From Eumeta japonica (Eukaryota; Arthropoda; Insecta; Lepidoptera; Psychidae): DNA of 64,000 nucleotides. The notes under the pieces were generated by a model. The model saw nothing but the letters and a program-made list of their open reading frames with translations, made no database searches and was not told the origin of the DNA. Shown here one piece after another: positions 35,250 through 46,671 of this stretch. The stretch covers positions 124,001-188,000 of the forward strand of contig BGZK01001036.1 of the NCBI GenBank assembly GCA_005406025.1. Direction: 5' to 3'. Each line of letters starts with the position of its first letter. Positions within the stretch are counted from its first letter, which is position 1. Made by a program: the position numbers and the translations under genes.

Positions 35250-36195
35250 ATTTATAAAAATAATTTAAAAAAATAGCATCATGAAGAGCTACCGTCAGAG
35301 ATAGTTCTAATTGTTGTAACCATTACGTAGCTATCAACTACTAACCAACCCGACATTTGAAGAGAGAGCGAAAAAAAATACGCAGTTATAAACTGGGCTG
35401 CCGACAGTTTATAGAATATTACTGTTTTCTGTCAATCTATGTATTGTAAGCTCTGCAATACAATACATTAATATTATACAGCCATTTTTATAACTTTGAA
35501 GCTATGTGCATTCAGACTGCAGTTGCAGTTATATATTGCCGCGCTATCGGAGTTTGTACGGTCCACACTTACTACGCCTATTAGCTCAATAGCAGAACAA
35601 TTAGTGCAATAGATGGAAGTTACCTGCAGTGTGAACTAAAAGAAAGTGAGATATAGTGTACTACCGCTTATTTAAATTTATTTAAATAGCATTATAATTA
35701 ATTTCTTTTGAGTTCGTAAATAATTTATTACCCGGCGGCTAAAACTAGCACTTAGAAAAAAATTCTAAATACAATTTCCCTTTGAATATAATAGAGAATA
35801 CATAAATGAATATGTGATTTTTTAATATGTAAATATAACAAATAAAGTTACATAATAAATAAAGTTATAGACATATACGCAAACAATGCTACCGACTTGA
35901 AGATGATATGATCTTTGTCTTCTGCTATCAGTTCACCAAGTGTAAGGATTAACTGTCGTGACTGTCGGAAAACACTTGTTCTAACCCTCCGTATGATAGT
36001 ACCTTAGAGATCATACCCATAATACGTGACCTATATTATAAAATGTTTTACCCCCCTCCCTTCCTCGGTGATCAAACATAGTATATGCCAAGACCACCCG
36101 TTTCCCTCTAGTCTTCACGCAGTAATTCATAAATATGGTTTTAAATAATTATTCAAAAATAAAAAGTTATTATAATCAAAAGGAAAAAAACTTAT
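35250..36195. other. no gene seen
   Basis: AT-rich DNA. Nothing is recognised. Confidence 0.5.
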
Positions 36196-36199
36196 GTTA

Positions 36200-37560
36200 A
36201 AACATATTGTAACAGGAACTTATTTCTGTTTTACCGGCACTATCCAAAATATTTGAGAAAATATTGTATTGCTGACTATTTGACTATCTTACAAAGATAA
36301 TTTTTTTGTTTGCGCGTCAGTACAGATTTCATTCTAAATCAAGTACACTCTCGGCAACCATCAATCTTGTGACAAAAATAAAAGATAGCATCGACAATAG
36401 GCAAATAGTCGTAAGCGTATTCATTGACATAAAAAAGGCATTCGACACAGTTTGTTACCAGATACTCCTGAATAATATCTGATAAAATATATAGGAATAA
36501 CAAAAAAAAAGCGTACAAAATTTTTGAATCATACTTTACGAACAGATATCAAATCCTAAAAATTGATTCTTATGAAAGTAAGCCAATTAAATTTGAGTAT
36601 GGAGTACCGCGAGGATCAATTTTGAGACTATTTATTTTTTAATCTACATAAATAACATAAGTTACATTGGATTGAGTAGTCATATATTTTAGTCAGTCAG
36701 TCAGTCAGTCATTTTATGCAAATGACACCTGTCTTTTTTATTTTGGACCCAAAATACTTAATATAATAAATTAAGCACAAAAAGATCTAAATTTACTCAA
36801 TACATTGTTAGAACAGAACTTACTCACTATCGACACATCAAAATACATCATTTTATCAGCCAAAAATAAAATAATTTCTGTCTATCCACCACTTACTATT
36901 AATAAAAAAGTTCTACAAAGCTCAAAAAGCGAAAAATACTTCGGCATAATATTGGATGAAAGACTGTCACGGAAAGAACATATTGAATACGTACAAACCA
37001 AAATTGTTATATTAACCGGTCCATTACTGAATATAGTGAAATATTTTCCATCCAAAATTAGACATACAATCTACAAGACACTAGTTAGACCGCACTTGGA
37101 ATACTTACAATATACTACAATACTAAATATGGAGTTGTGCTGCAAAGCCTAATATCGCTTTGTTACAAATATCACAAAATAAAAAGATAAAAACCTTATA
37201 TCACTTTGACTATCTAAAACCAACATGTAAATTGTACATTACAACCTAATACTTTAATTTATTCAAATATATATCTACAATACGTGCATATTAATTAGAA
37301 AAATACTCAAGAATAAAATACACACAGAAATTACGCTTAGTACATTTTAATATAAATACGCTAAATGAAACAAACATTATTTCAAACAAATTACACCGAG
37401 AACACTATACGGAAAAAATTTAAGATATAAAGATATACATCTGTATATAATAACATCCTAATAGAGAATAAGGAAAAAATTCTAAAACACTGAGTGTATT
37501 TAAAAATAAATTAAAGGCATACATTTTGAATAAACAGATAGATATTCAGTAGGCATTCCA
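36200..37560 (+). pseudogene. LINE reverse-transcriptase pseudogene
   Basis: Plus-strand fragments in successive frames spell the reverse-transcriptase core: FEKILY, FHSKSSTLSATINL (about 36328), motif A FIDIKKAFDTV (about 36420), motif B YGVPRGSIL (about 36598) and motif C FYANDT (about 36712, Asn replacing the first catalytic Asp). The thumb region follows at 36805-37152 (YFGIILDERLSRKEHI; IRHTIYKTLVRPHLEY), then IALLQISQNKKIKTLYHF in another frame. A C-terminal SKTLSVFKNKLKAYIL lies near 37480-37530. The spacing and C-terminus fit CR1/Daphne-like non-LTR elements more than R1 or RTE, but that is tentative. Many stops, frameshifts and an AGTC microsatellite make it dead. No endonuclease domain is visible upstream, consistent with 5' truncation. 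Confidence 0.85.
36691..36710 (+). repeat. (AGTC)5 microsatellite inside the LINE pseudogene
   Basis: Five exact AGTC units between the reverse-transcriptase motifs B and C. They arose after the gene was inactivated, or contributed to its disruption. Confidence 0.9.
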
Positions 37561-37564
37561 TAAT

Positions 37565-38380
37565 GATTTTCAAAAAAATTAAATATATGTGTTATCTTGC
37601 ATCAACTTAACTAGATACTATGAGTTCCGGAAACTTCAGAGTCATGTTATAATATTGTAATTTTTTAATATTTAATTTATCTATAAGTAAAAACTACCAG
37701 TTTTGAATGAACTGGCGCCTGGCATACGTGCGTTAGTATTGCTACTAGTGAGTTTGAGCGCTGAACGTTACGCGTCATAACTTGAATATAGCTCAAAAAA
37801 GCACGAGATTTCTTTAGATTACGTGACGAAGCCTTAAGCTCGCCTCTTTCTATGATCAAGCGTGGTATTTTTAAGACCCGCCCTCCCTTACGAACTGGTC
37901 ATGTAGTATGGATATGCTCCCTTAAGTATGAAAAAAGTATCATTGAGTCACCCTGTCCATACCTTAAATGTTTTTAAACCCATAAATATTGTGAATTAAT
38001 TTTCATGGTAGCTCTCTTTTGAAAAATAATAAATTTTTCTTCAGTTTAATATTTTCAGTATCCACAAAAAACTGAGAAATCCCAACGCTCAAGTTAAGCA
38101 ACCTCAACTCAGATGTACTTCTAAGTTGAAGTTTCTCTGTAAACTAAGTTCTTGAATCTACGACTAAGAAGCAAAAAATTCTTCCAGTTTTTTTTTGGGT
38201 TACTTAAAATATTCTATTGATGCTTAATTCAAATAATGATGTTTCTGAAAAAACATCGCGAAAAGGATCAAGTAGGTTGCATCGAATTTGGTTAAAATTC
38301 TACCGTAACGAAGCAACTCGGTGCTGATTATATGAAATAATTAAAACAAACAATTTCATTTAATTCATCAAAGCGCTCTG
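37565..38380. other. no gene seen
   Basis: AT-rich. A somewhat GC-richer stretch at 37700-37970 could be an old repeat, but no second copy is visible. Confidence 0.4.
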
Positions 38381-38645
38381 CCAAAATTTGCAAGCTCTCA
38401 ACGCCGAAGATGTAAGAGTACAATTAGGCGCGTCGCGTTCGGTTGCGTTGGCGTCCTAATTGCAAATAACAGCGAAATCCTTGTCCTTATATCGTGCTAT
38501 AGGTGTTTTGTTATGTATGTGTGTGTGCTCAGTGCAAATTAACAGGCTCGCCATAATTGCTGACAATTAGCGAAGCGACGCGTGAACAGAGGGCGGCCGA
38601 CCGGCAAGCGCGCGGAACGCTATGATTCCCATTCTGGACGCTTAG
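38380..38645. promoter_or_regulatory. GC-rich island with inverted homeodomain-type sites
   Basis: CAATTAGG (38421-38428) is mirrored by CCTAATTG (38455-38462). TTGCAAAT, an octamer-like POU half site, overlaps the second. TAAT-core words are the classic homeodomain target. It looks like a candidate enhancer, by inference only. Confidence 0.3.
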
Positions 38646-39136
38646 GAATCAGCAGTTAAATGAAAAATCTATTTTCGAGCTTAGATTTATAGTCTTTTTC
38701 AAACTTGGCTTAGATCTATATTCTTCAAGTAATTGACAAATGAACTTTTGCCTATTTTTTGCTGTTGTTGTTTGTTTTCGGTGACCGTAAAAATGCGGGT
38801 CTTGGGACATGAAATGTCAGTATCCTACGCCACCGCAATAACCATCGCCGGTGTCTTAGTCAGAATAAATTAGGTCGTTGTACCATTATAAAATATTATA
38901 TAAATAACGTTCGGTTCGAAAAACACCCTGAATTGTTGTTTCCACGTCATACCTCCTTTCAAATTAAATAAGTGAAGACGGCATTACTCATTCTGCACAT
39001 TGATAAAAAAATAATACATGACGATGGCGTGAATCATGTACTTGAGGTGTTCACGAAGATCTAAAGCCTGATTCGTGTATATCGTATGTAAAATGACATT
39101 TTGTGTCTCTCTTTAAAAAAAAAATGGAAAAGTTTT
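38646..39136. other. no gene seen
   Basis: AT-rich. Nothing is recognised. Confidence 0.4.
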
Positions 39137-39208
39137 CGTTCCAAAAAGATCATATTGTAATTTGTACATATCATATTGTAATATGTACAATATGATATTT
39201 TTGGAACG
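39137..39208. repeat. 23-bp inverted repeat around a nested AT palindrome
   Basis: CGTTCCAAAAAGATCATATTG... at 39137-39159 pairs with 39186-39208 with one mismatch. The 26-nt centre itself contains CATATCATATTG-type self-complementary words. The right arm runs into GGAACGAAGTTCC, a word also seen next to the satellite at 41.28 kb. Confidence 0.8.
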
Positions 39209-40265
39209 AAGTTCCTTAACGATGCTTGCGGGAGGTGTTAGTTGGTAGAAATCGTCGCGTAAGGAAAAAGCGTTATACAGACGCTAGTTATTAAGCGAGT
39301 GAAGCGACACCGTGTTTGGCATGACGCTAATTTTAGTTTTGAACATTTTAGAAAAATTTATATTAAAATAGTTTTGTAAAAATACATAACTAAAAAATAC
39401 ACTCAAAGTTAATTGCTGAAATCTGCATAAAAAGAATGGAAACGATATTTCTTTATTTGGGTATCGGTTAAAAGCCACTGGACGATCAGTTTGGGACTCT
39501 GACTACTAGTCACGGAATCGCTTGTAGATAGTTTTAGACTATTTATTCTATGATTCAATTTCATAATCCATAATGCTCAGAGCAGTAAACCGGCGACCTT
39601 AAGTCATACAACAATTTAAGAACTGTCGTACTATGATTAAATCGACGATTAGTATCATTGTTGGCTTTTTTCGTTTGCTGAGATGTAGTGACATATAAAC
39701 TTCACCACTATTAAATAGCTAGTACTAGACGTTTAGAATAAATAAATACATTCTGCGAAAATCATTGAATTTTCTCTCAAGCGCGCTTCCCTGATTGGTT
39801 TAATTTCCTATGTTATAGGACATCCATAGACCAAATTAAATTCCGTAAAACATTTTCTTCGTATAAAAAATACGTTGTTGTAAACGGTAATTTAAAAGTC
39901 TCTCCAACGTTTTGAACCCCTCCGTTGTTTTTGATACTTGATAACATAGTACCGATATTAAGAAGTTGCTGCTAAGATATTGAATTTAAATTTCTTTTTC
40001 ATTACCTTTGAAATTTGTTGTACGCGAGCACGACCGCCCCGCCGAGCGGAATCTCGCAACAGGGCCCCAGATATGAACTATAAATTATTCGGAACGAGGA
40101 AATTAAATTCATTTAATCGCGCGTTTTCCTGTGAAAACGAGATTAATATTTCCTTCTCTTTCTCTCTTTGTCTCTTTCTATCGAATACTGGACACTTTTT
40201 GAGTTTGCATAATTTCAACGTTTTCGAAGAAGTTTTATCAATGATTGTATTACTAAACTTTCTTT
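39209..40265. other. repeat fragment, then AT-rich DNA with a GC-richer patch at about 40020-40075
   Basis: 39200-39280 resembles, in opposite orientation, the flank of the satellite at 45568-45655 (GGAACGAAGTTCCTTA...GCGGGAGGTGTTAG...AAAAAGCGTTA). No gene was seen. Confidence 0.35.
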
Positions 40266-40269
40266 AATT

Positions 40270-40560
40270 AAAACAATCTAAGGCTATAGACAGCCAGCTG
40301 AGGTCAAGAACAGATCCAGCCTTGAAGTCAGGGGAGTCACATAGTCGTAGTCTATCCTGGCTGGATTATCTCCAGTCAAGACAGGCTCTTTAATTACAAT
40401 AATAAGCCAAAAACACTCATTCCAGGAACATTATCACCCCTGATTAACCCCCGACCTGCCTCTGGTTGAGGTCTTTCTTAAAAAGCCTTCATATAAGTCT
40501 TCCTCAGAAGGGAGTGCTCTTATCTAGATGCAGAGGTGGGTGTTTTATTTTTTAACTTCA
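40270..40560. other. unassigned, compositionally distinct segment
   Basis: About 290 bp are more balanced in base composition than the surroundings. They include GATCCAGCC...GGCTGGATT, an 8-bp inverted pair about 45 nt apart. No frame is convincing on either strand. Possibly a repeat with no other copy here. Confidence 0.3.
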
Positions 40561-40719
40561 ATTCGTATTTAATCTAGGTATTCTCGAGATCTAACTATTA
40601 GGATAATTTTAATTGTGACCATACTTATCTCTCCTATTGGTATTTTATAAATAGCCCCATGTTTGATCCAAGCTACGTGTTATAGCTAATATGTATAATA
40701 AAAGAAAAAAAAAATTCAA

Positions 40720-41262
40720 CAAAAATAAACGAATGGCACATATTGCGACAGTTCTTTTAAAAATATTTTTAGGTTTTTAAGATTTTTTTCTGATTCCGTA
40801 AATAATTTTGGAAATAATCGCTGTGTGACTTGAAGAAATTTTGTCTCCCCTCCATTTCATAAACCGTGACTCCAAAAAAAAGATAAATGATAACGAAGAT
40901 AACGCTTAAAAAATACTTTCAAGGAAAATTATTTTGAACATGGTCGAATATATTGTTTTTGAATTATTGGCGAAAAACTGCGCTTCTCAGAAAAAGAACG
41001 CAAGTGCCATGAAGGTACGCTTTTTTGCTGATGCACTTTATTTTACACTAGTTTAACAGTAATAGTCGACATGCCTACTTATTTTTCTAGTTATAGGCGA
41101 CTTATGCGTTTATAACTATTCTGTGTAGGAAACATGGAAAAAATGTAACTACGTATTTGTAGTGCATTTCTTTGTAATAATGGCTTCGGAATCTTATAAT
41201 GAGCATGGTCCGACATGCTTTTGGCCATTTTTTTTATTAATAAAAAGAACGAGCAGTGTCGG
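40720..41262 (-). repeat. interspersed repeat family A, copy 4 (reverse)
   Basis: The reverse complement matches copies 1 and 2: GTGCATTTCTTTGTAATAATGG, GGAAACATGG, TAGTTTAACAGTAATAG, GATGCACTTTA, AACTGCGCTTCTCAG and TGATTCCGTAAATAATTTTGG. Confidence 0.75.
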
Positions 41263-41811
41263 GGGAACCTGATAGGAACGAAGTTCCTAATTATAAAAAT
41301 ATTAATTTCAAATTTTTTCGAGGTATAAAGAAAATAATTGTTCGGATATACATTTTTTATTATGATTTTCTTTTATCGATAAAAATAAAAAAAAATGAAT
41401 AAACTCAATGACTATAGATATAGTCGATATATTGTATAAAATTTAAATTTTCAATTTTTAAAAGTATACTGCATTACTATTTGTTGGATATTGTTCACCG
41501 ACGTAACACCATTTGTCGCGGTTATTTCTTCTCGTTCTTTATCTAGTACATTGTCGGAATTATATATTTCTGAACTAAAAAGAGAACTGTATAATATGGT
41601 ATGTAATTTTGATATTGTTTAATATTGACCAACAATTATAATAATATTTATTTATAAATAATTTGTTAATTAATAACAAAAATTAATAAAATTAATTTTT
41701 ATCCATTTTAATTGTATAATTAATAGTAGTAATAATTAAATTGATGTCAGATAAATTAAATATTTATATTTTAAACAAAATTTAATTATACTCAATAATC
41801 TCATAAATAGA
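41263..41811. other. left flank of the satellite array
   Basis: Starts with GGGGGAACCTGATAGGAACG and AAGTTCCT, a near-palindromic word (AGGAACgaaGTTCCT), then very AT-rich DNA up to the first satellite unit. It may be the other half of the element that carries the array. Confidence 0.35.
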
Positions 41812-44800
41812 ACAAAATCAAAGTAATAATAAAAAAACACAAGCCACGCTTAGATCATGAAACGTTAGTGGAATAATATAATAATAATAGCAAACTGCGA
41901 CAATAATAACAGTCAACACGTAGACTATACATCAGACACTGTACAGCCATCGTACATAGGCTATACACAAAATTTAAGTAATAATAAAAAAACACAAGCC
42001 ACGCTTAGATCATGAAACGTTAGTGGAATGATATAATAATAATAGCAACATGCGACAATAATAACAGTCATCACGTAGACTATACATAGACACTGTATAG
42101 CCATCATACATAGGCTATACACAAAATTTAAGTAATAATAAAAAAACACAAGCCACGCTTAAATCATGAAACGTTAGTGGAATGATATAATACATGCGAC
42201 AATAATAACAGTCATCACGTAGACTATACATAGACACTGTATAGCCATCACACATAACTATACACAAAATTTAAGTAATAATAAAAAAACACAAGCCACG
42301 CTTAGATCATGAAACGTTAGTGGAATAATATAATAATAATAGCAAACTGCGACAATAATAACAGTCAACATGTAGACTATACATAGACACTGTACAGCCA
42401 TCATACATAGGCTACAAAAAATTTAAGTAATAATAAAAAAACACAAGCCACGCTTAGATCATAAAACGTTAGTGGAATGATATAATAATAACAGCAAACT
42501 GCGACAATAATAACAGTCATCACGTAGACTATACATAGACACTGTATAGCCATCACACATGACTATACACAAAATTTAAGTAATAATAAAAAAACACAAG
42601 CCACGCTTAGATCATGAAACGTTAGTGGAATAATATAATAATAATAGCAAACTGCGACAATAATAACAGTCAATATGTAGACTATACATAGACACTGTAT
42701 TATAGCCATCATACATAGGCTACACAAAATTTAAGTATAATAAAAACACAAGCCACGCTTAGATCATGAAACGTTAGTGGAATGATATAATAATAAACAA
42801 ACTGCGACAATAATAACAGTCATCACGTAGACTATATAGACACTGTATAGCCATCATACATATACACAAAATTTAAATAAAAACACACGCGCGCTTAAAT
42901 CATGAAACGTTAGTGGAATGATATAATACAATGCGACAATAATAACATCACGTAGACTATACATAGACACTGTATAGCCATCACACATGACTATACACAA
43001 AATTTAAGTAATAATAAAAAACACAAGCCACGCTTAGATCATGAAACGTTAGTGGAATAATATAATAATAATAGCAAACTGCGACAATAATAACAGTCAA
43101 CATGTAGACTATACATAGACACTGTACAGCCATCATACATAGGCTACAAAAATTTAAGTAATAATAAAACACAAGCCACGCTTGGATCATAAAACGTTAG
43201 TGGAATGATATAATAATAACAACAAACTGCGACAATAATAACAGTCATCACGTAGACTATACATAGACACTGTATAGCCATCACACATGACTATACACAA
43301 AATTTAAGTAATAATAAAAAAACACAAGCCACGCTTAGATCATGAAACGTTAGTGGAATAATATAATAATAATAGCAAACTGCGACAATAATAACAGTCA
43401 ACATGTAGACTATACATAGACACTGTATTATAGCCATCATACATAGGCTACACAAAATTTAAGTAATAATAAAAAAACACAAGCCACGCTTAGATCATGA
43501 AACGTTAGTGGAATGATATAATAATAATAGCAACATGCGACAATAATAACAGTCATCACGTAGACTATACATAGACACTGTATAGCCATCATACATAGGC
43601 TATACACAAAATTTAAGTAATAATAAAAAAACACAAGCCACGCTTAAATCATGAAACGTTAGTGGAATGATATAATACATGCGACAATAATAACAGTCAT
43701 CACGTAGACTATACATAGACACTGTATAGCCATCACACATGACTATACACAAAATTTAAGTAATAATAAAAAAACACAAGCCACGCTTAGATCATGAAAC
43801 GTTAGTGGAATAATATAATAATAATAGCAAACTGCGACAATAATAACAGTCAACACGTAGACTATACATAGACACTGTACAGCCATCACACATACTATAC
43901 ACAAAATTTAAGTAATAATAAAAACAACAAGCCACGCTTAGATCATGAAACGTTAGTGGAATAATATAATAATAATAGCAAACTGCGACAATAATAACAG
44001 TCAACACGTAGACTATACATAGACACTGTACAGCCATCACACATGACTATACACAAAATTTAAGTAATAATAAAAAAACACAAGCCACGCTTAGATCATG
44101 AAACGTTAGTGGAATAATATAATAATAATAGCAAACTGCGACAATAATAACAGTCAACATGTAGACTATACATAGACACTGTATAGCCATCATACATAGG
44201 CTATACACAAAATTTAAGTAATAATAAAAAAACACAAGCCACGCTTAAATCATGAAACGTTAGTGGAATGATATAATACATGCGACAATAATAACAGTCA
44301 TCACGTAGACTGTACATAGACACTGTATAGCCATCACACATGACTATACACAAAATTTAAGTAATAATAAAAAAACACAAGCCACGCTTAGATCATGAAA
44401 CGTTAGTGGAATAATATAATAATAATAGCAAACTGCGACAATAATAACAGTCAACACGTAGACTATACATAGACACTGTATAGCCATCACACATTACTAT
44501 ACACAAAATTTAAGTAATAATAAAAAAACACAAGCCACGCTTAGATCATGAAACGTTAGTGGAATGATATATAATAATAATAGCAAACTGCGACAATAAT
44601 AACAGTCAACACGTAGACTATACATAGACACTGTACAGCCATCACACATGACTATACACAAAATTTAAGTAATAATAAAAAACACAAGCCACGCTTAGAT
44701 CATGAAACGTTAGTGGAATGATATAATAATAGCAAACTGCGACAATAATAACAGTCATCATGTAGACTATACATAGACACTGTATAGCCATCATACATAG

Positions 44801-45562
44801 GCTATACACAAAATTTAAGTAATAATAAAAAACACAAGCCACGCTTAGATCATGAAACGTTAGTGGAATGATATAATACATGACAATAATAACAGTCATA
44901 CGTAGACTGTACATAGACACTGTATAAACCATCACCACATGACTATACACAAAATTTAAGTAATAATAAAACACAAAGCCACGCTTAGATCATGAAACGT
45001 TAGTGGAATAATATAATAATAATAATAGCAAACTGCGACAATAATAACAGTCAACACGTAGACTATACATAGACACTGTATAGCCATCACACATACTATA
45101 CACAAAATTTAAGTAATAATAAAAAAACACAAGCCACGCTTAGATCATGAAACGTTAGTGGAATAATATAATAATAATAGCAAACTGCGACAATAATAAC
45201 AGTCAACACGTAGACTATACATAGACACTGTACAGCCATCACACATGACTATACACAAAATTTAAGTAATAATAAAAAAACACAAGCCACGCTTAGATCA
45301 TGAAACGTTAGTGGAATAATATAATAATAATAGCAAACTGCGACAATAATAACAGTCAACACGTAGACTATACATAGACACTGTACAGCCATCACACATG
45401 ACTATACACAAAATTTAAGTAATAATAAAAAAACACAAGCCACGCTTAGATCATGAAACGTTAGTGGAATGATATAATAATAATAGCAACATGCGACAAT
45501 AATAACAGTCATCACGTAGACTATACATCAGACACTGTATAGCTATCATACATAGGCTATAC
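41812..45562 (+). repeat. satellite/minisatellite array, 25 units of about 150 bp
   Basis: The landmark CGTTAGTGG recurs 25 times between 41863 and 45459, a mean spacing of about 150 bp. Each unit reads: AAAATTTAAGTAATAATAAAA, ACACAAGCCACGCTTAGATC, ATGAAACGTTAGTGGAAT, an AT tract, GCGACAATAATAACAGTC, GTAGACTATACATAGACAC and TGTATAGCCATC. Units fall into a long class (GGAATAATATA, TAGCAAACTGCG), a GGAATGATATA class and a short class (GATATAATACATGCG). Units 4-6 and 9-11 share private variants about 732 bp apart, so five units form a higher-order repeat. Tyr-rich minus-strand frames in the array are repeat artefacts. Confidence 0.97.
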
Positions 45563-45700
45563 ATAAAAATCCTACGCTTTTTTAACGTTACGGACGTTTT
45601 TTGCCGGCTAGGGTACCTCCGCAACGCCCCATAAGGAACTTTGCTCCAAAATACTAAAACAATAGAACTCTTGAAGTACATACTTGGAAACTAAATATTT
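45563..45700 (-). mobile_element. right flank of satellite, fragment of a repeat also at 39.2 kb
   Basis: TCCTACGCTTTTTTAACGTT, ACGGACGTTTTTTGCCGGCT and AAGGAACTTTGCTCCAAAAT occur here. Read in reverse these correspond to the sequence at 39200-39280. The satellite therefore sits against a dispersed element, which may have carried it. Confidence 0.45.
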
Positions 45701-46546
45701 TAAAATCAGAAACAAAACATTTTATTTTTTCAACATTCGTTTCCCGTCGTTTTTTCAAATTTAATATCGAATAATTCACTACGGCGAACATACATCAAAC
45801 GAGTCACCTTTATGTATGTATGTAAAAGAGTCGCAACTTGCATATTTTTTCTTAAGAGCATTATTAAATTTATTAATTGTACTAATCTCAAGAAGAATAA
45901 TTAATTACCCATCTCATCAATAAGACGTCCTGGAAGTCTTAAAATAAGTAAATGAGTTAAGTTTCGATGCGTAGAAGCAGCCACTTTTAGCAGGCCATTT
46001 ACGGGACAGCGGTTAATGTCGCGTGGTGCGGTCGCGCTCCGCCGGCCGTGCTTAATGCACTCTTTAACGCTAAGCACCGACTAACACTTGGTTAAATAAA
46101 TAAGGGCCGGATTGTTTGGTGTTGTGGTTACAAATACTTTATACGACTTAAACAATTTGATAACTTGTAACCGTAACATTAAGAGAAGAATATCCATTTT
46201 TTGTATTAATTCCATTTTTGAAAAGAATTTCTCTCAAATAACTAGATATTAAATGTAAACTAAAAACAGTTTCACAGAAAAATAGACTGCTAAAGTGAAA
46301 AATAACAAAGGATATATTAAAAACAATCCAGATAATAATAAAAAAAGATAATTAAATAGCTTAATAGGGAAATAATGATGGAAATGTTATTCTATAAACA
46401 AAAAAAACTGTTTTTTTTTTGAAAAGTATAAAGTAAATTTTGACGTAATAGTTTTAATGCAAATTAGACATTTCTTCAGATTTTACCAAGTTAGATATCG
46501 TTGTATCAAGTAAATGTAATGTTATAAAAATAAGCTTGGAACGTCT
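45701..46546. other. AT-rich DNA with a GC-rich island at about 45985-46095
   Basis: The island contains GTCGCGTGGTGCGGTCGCGC and TTAATGCAC words. It is a candidate non-coding conserved element and no gene was seen. Confidence 0.3.
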
Positions 46547-46671
46547 GGTTGCACCAAAAGTAAAAACGTAATTTGTAAACGTAGTCTGTAAAATTTAGCA
46601 ATTATCCATACATTATGTCTTAAATTTTAGAGATTATTTTTACAAGTTGGGTTTTTAATTTTGGTGCAACC
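46547..46671. mobile_element. 125-bp MITE with 21-bp terminal inverted repeats
   Basis: GGTTGCACCAAAAGTAAAAA... at 46547-46567 and the complement of 46651-46671 agree except for one substitution. The interior is AT-rich and non-coding. No clear target duplication was found, so the superfamily is open. Confidence 0.75.

Noticed and set aside
41812..45562. Possible CRISPR array
   Set aside because: Units are contiguous 150-bp near-identical monomers without unique spacers, and the DNA is eukaryotic.
41961..45681. Series of minus-strand Tyr/Leu/Ile-rich open frames of 60-110 codons
   Set aside because: They are the same satellite monomer translated again and again and follow the repeat, not a gene.
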